From: Pseudomonadota bacterium
GTDB taxonomy: Bacteria > SAR324 > XYD2-FULL-50-16 > JAHJRI01
Direction of reading: 5' to 3'
Length of the DNA stretch: 16,604 nt
NCBI GenBank assembly: GCA_022360105.1
Contig: JAKSDL010000668.1
Coordinates: 1 to 16,604, forward strand
Under the pieces are notes generated by a model, which had not been told where the DNA came from, ran no database searches, and worked only from the letters and a program-made list of their open reading frames with translations. Of the stretch, positions 15,872 through 16,604 are shown piece by piece (position 1 is the first letter of the stretch; each line of letters starts with the position of its first letter). The position numbers were made by a program, and so were the translations under genes.

Positions 15872-16326
15872 GAGAGCTTTGTCGGATGAATTGTTTAAAT
15901 GGCAGACACATAAGATTTATGACGACAGATCTTAATAAAAATACATTTAAATAGAAAGTACAGTGTGCAACTTTTCGCCCTTCGTCTTTTGTAGTACCAC
16001 CCTGCCAAATGATTTAGCCTGGCTGCTGAAGATTAGCTTCTTGTCGGCTGCCAACCTGTCATCGGTATTTCCGGCTATAGATTTCCGATATCGATTCCCG
16101 GTTTAATATCGAAATTATCAATTCGTCAGGCTGGTGTTAACATGCTAGAATCACCATTTTAGGAAAAGGTGGCGAGGGAGAAAGATTGAAATAGATACGC
16201 GTCCAATCGGCGTTCGAAACGAGAAGTGCCACGAATAGAAGATCGTTTTAAGATATGCTGATCCGGTCTCTAAACAGCGTGCCCGCCTTGCAATTTTAGA
16301 CCAATCATAAACATACAAACCGGCAA
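15872..16326. other. Divergent gap between CPBP protease and YedF-like gene
   Basis: This 455-bp space holds no gene that I can support. A small imperfect hairpin, CACC-(A)-TTTT / AAAA-GGTG, lies at 16152-16171. In-frame stop TAG at 16297-16299 closes the YedF-like frame upstream, so the TusA-like N-terminal domain usual in YedF is not encoded in frame. Promoters for both flanking genes should be here but no strong boxes are seen. Confidence 0.5.
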
Positions 16327-16604
16327 ATGACTGAAACCGAAAACAAGACCCTTGTCCTGATCTCCAATGATAAAATGGGTCATGGCGATGACGAATTGGG
16401 ATCAAAGCTGATGGTCAATTTTTTAAAAAATATCACTGAACTGGGAACAGATCTGTGGCGGCTGATATTCCTCAACAACGGGGTGAAGCTAACTACAGAT
16501 GGAGCTGTAGCCCTGCCCGTGCTGCAACAGCTTGAAGCGGAAGGATTGCATATCCTGGTCTGCACAACCTGTCTGCAGCATTTTAACCTGATGGATCAAA
16601 AGAG
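16327..16604 (+). CDS. yedF-like: YedF-like DsrE-family protein (3' end outside window)
   Basis: The first 92 residues are visible. They match the C-terminal DsrE-like half of the YedF selenium-metabolism family: VLISNDKMGHGDDELG at 10-25, LIFLNNGVKLTTDG near 46-59, and the cysteine pair C79/C82 in LVCTTCLQHFNL. The ATG at 16327 is the only reasonable start, since an in-frame TAG lies 10 codons upstream; the ribosome site is weak. Typical YedF has an N-terminal TusA-like domain of about 75 residues, which is absent here, so this is either a stand-alone DsrE version or a related sulfur/selenium-handling protein. DsrE-fold proteins carry persulfide-type sulfur on cysteines; a selenium role is inferred from family name only. 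The neighbours visible here give no sel genes. Confidence 0.85.
   Translation, partial: MTETENKTLVLISNDKMGHGDDELGSKLMVNFLKNITELGTDLWRLIFLNNGVKLTTDGAVALPVLQQLEAEGLHILVCTTCLQHFNLMDQK

Noticed and set aside
16205..16225. GTTCGAA as the T-loop of a tRNA
   Set aside because: No acceptor stem, anticodon arm or CCA-like end can be paired around it.
16185..16238. Frame reading IEIDTRPIGVRNEKCHE before a stop, as a remnant TusA-like domain of YedF
   Set aside because: Only the first few residues resemble TusA, the CPxP cysteine motif is missing, and the frame has two stops before the YedF-like gene.

Overview
The window looks like chromosome of a sulfate-reducer-type Desulfobacterota bacterium (Desulfobacterales-like). 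This is an inference from protein style: a MASE3 sensor kinase, a cysteine-bearing PAS domain behind a receiver, a YedF-like DsrE protein, and a dual-specificity phosphatase fused to a cysteine cluster. No rRNA or marker gene is present to prove it. The left end (about 1-3500) and the extreme right end are visibly richer in G+C than the middle, where long A/T tracts fill the intergenic spaces.

Layout. (1) 3-3515, plus strand: a PEP-synthase-like protein, open at the window edge, with ATP-grasp and swivelling phosphohistidine domains but an unrecognised C-terminus in place of the PEP-binding barrel; then a dual-specificity phosphatase fused to a cysteine-cluster domain. (2) 3536-10383, minus strand: five signalling-type genes. 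In transcription order these are a MASE3/PAS/HisKA_3 sensor kinase, a NarL/LuxR-type response regulator, a receiver-PAS protein, an unrecognised AT-rich gene, and a stand-alone CheY-like receiver. (3) 10894-14882, plus strand: a degenerate stand-alone receiver and a large Cache-HAMP-PAS-PAS hybrid histidine kinase. (4) 14996-15871, minus strand: a CPBP-family membrane protease. (5) 16327 to the end, plus strand: a YedF/DsrE-like protein cut by the window edge.

The centre is therefore a signal-transduction island with two sensor kinases, four receiver proteins and only one visible DNA-binding output, the LuxR-type regulator. The kinase at 7405-10383 and the regulator at 6442-7095 are of the classical NarX/NarL pairing type. 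The other receivers may form a branched relay or sequester phosphate.

The most interesting observation is a non-coding element of about 44 bp present three times: 7232-7275 and 6342-6386 read on the minus strand, 10694-10737 on the plus strand. Each copy lies 136-175 bp upstream of a response-regulator gene and points toward it. Two copies match at 36 of 44 positions without gaps; the third is more diverged. This looks like a shared operator or promoter that unites the island as one regulon, possibly bound by the LuxR-type regulator. One copy is followed at once by a long inverted-repeat structure, and a five-run G-quadruplex motif lies in the next intergenic gap.
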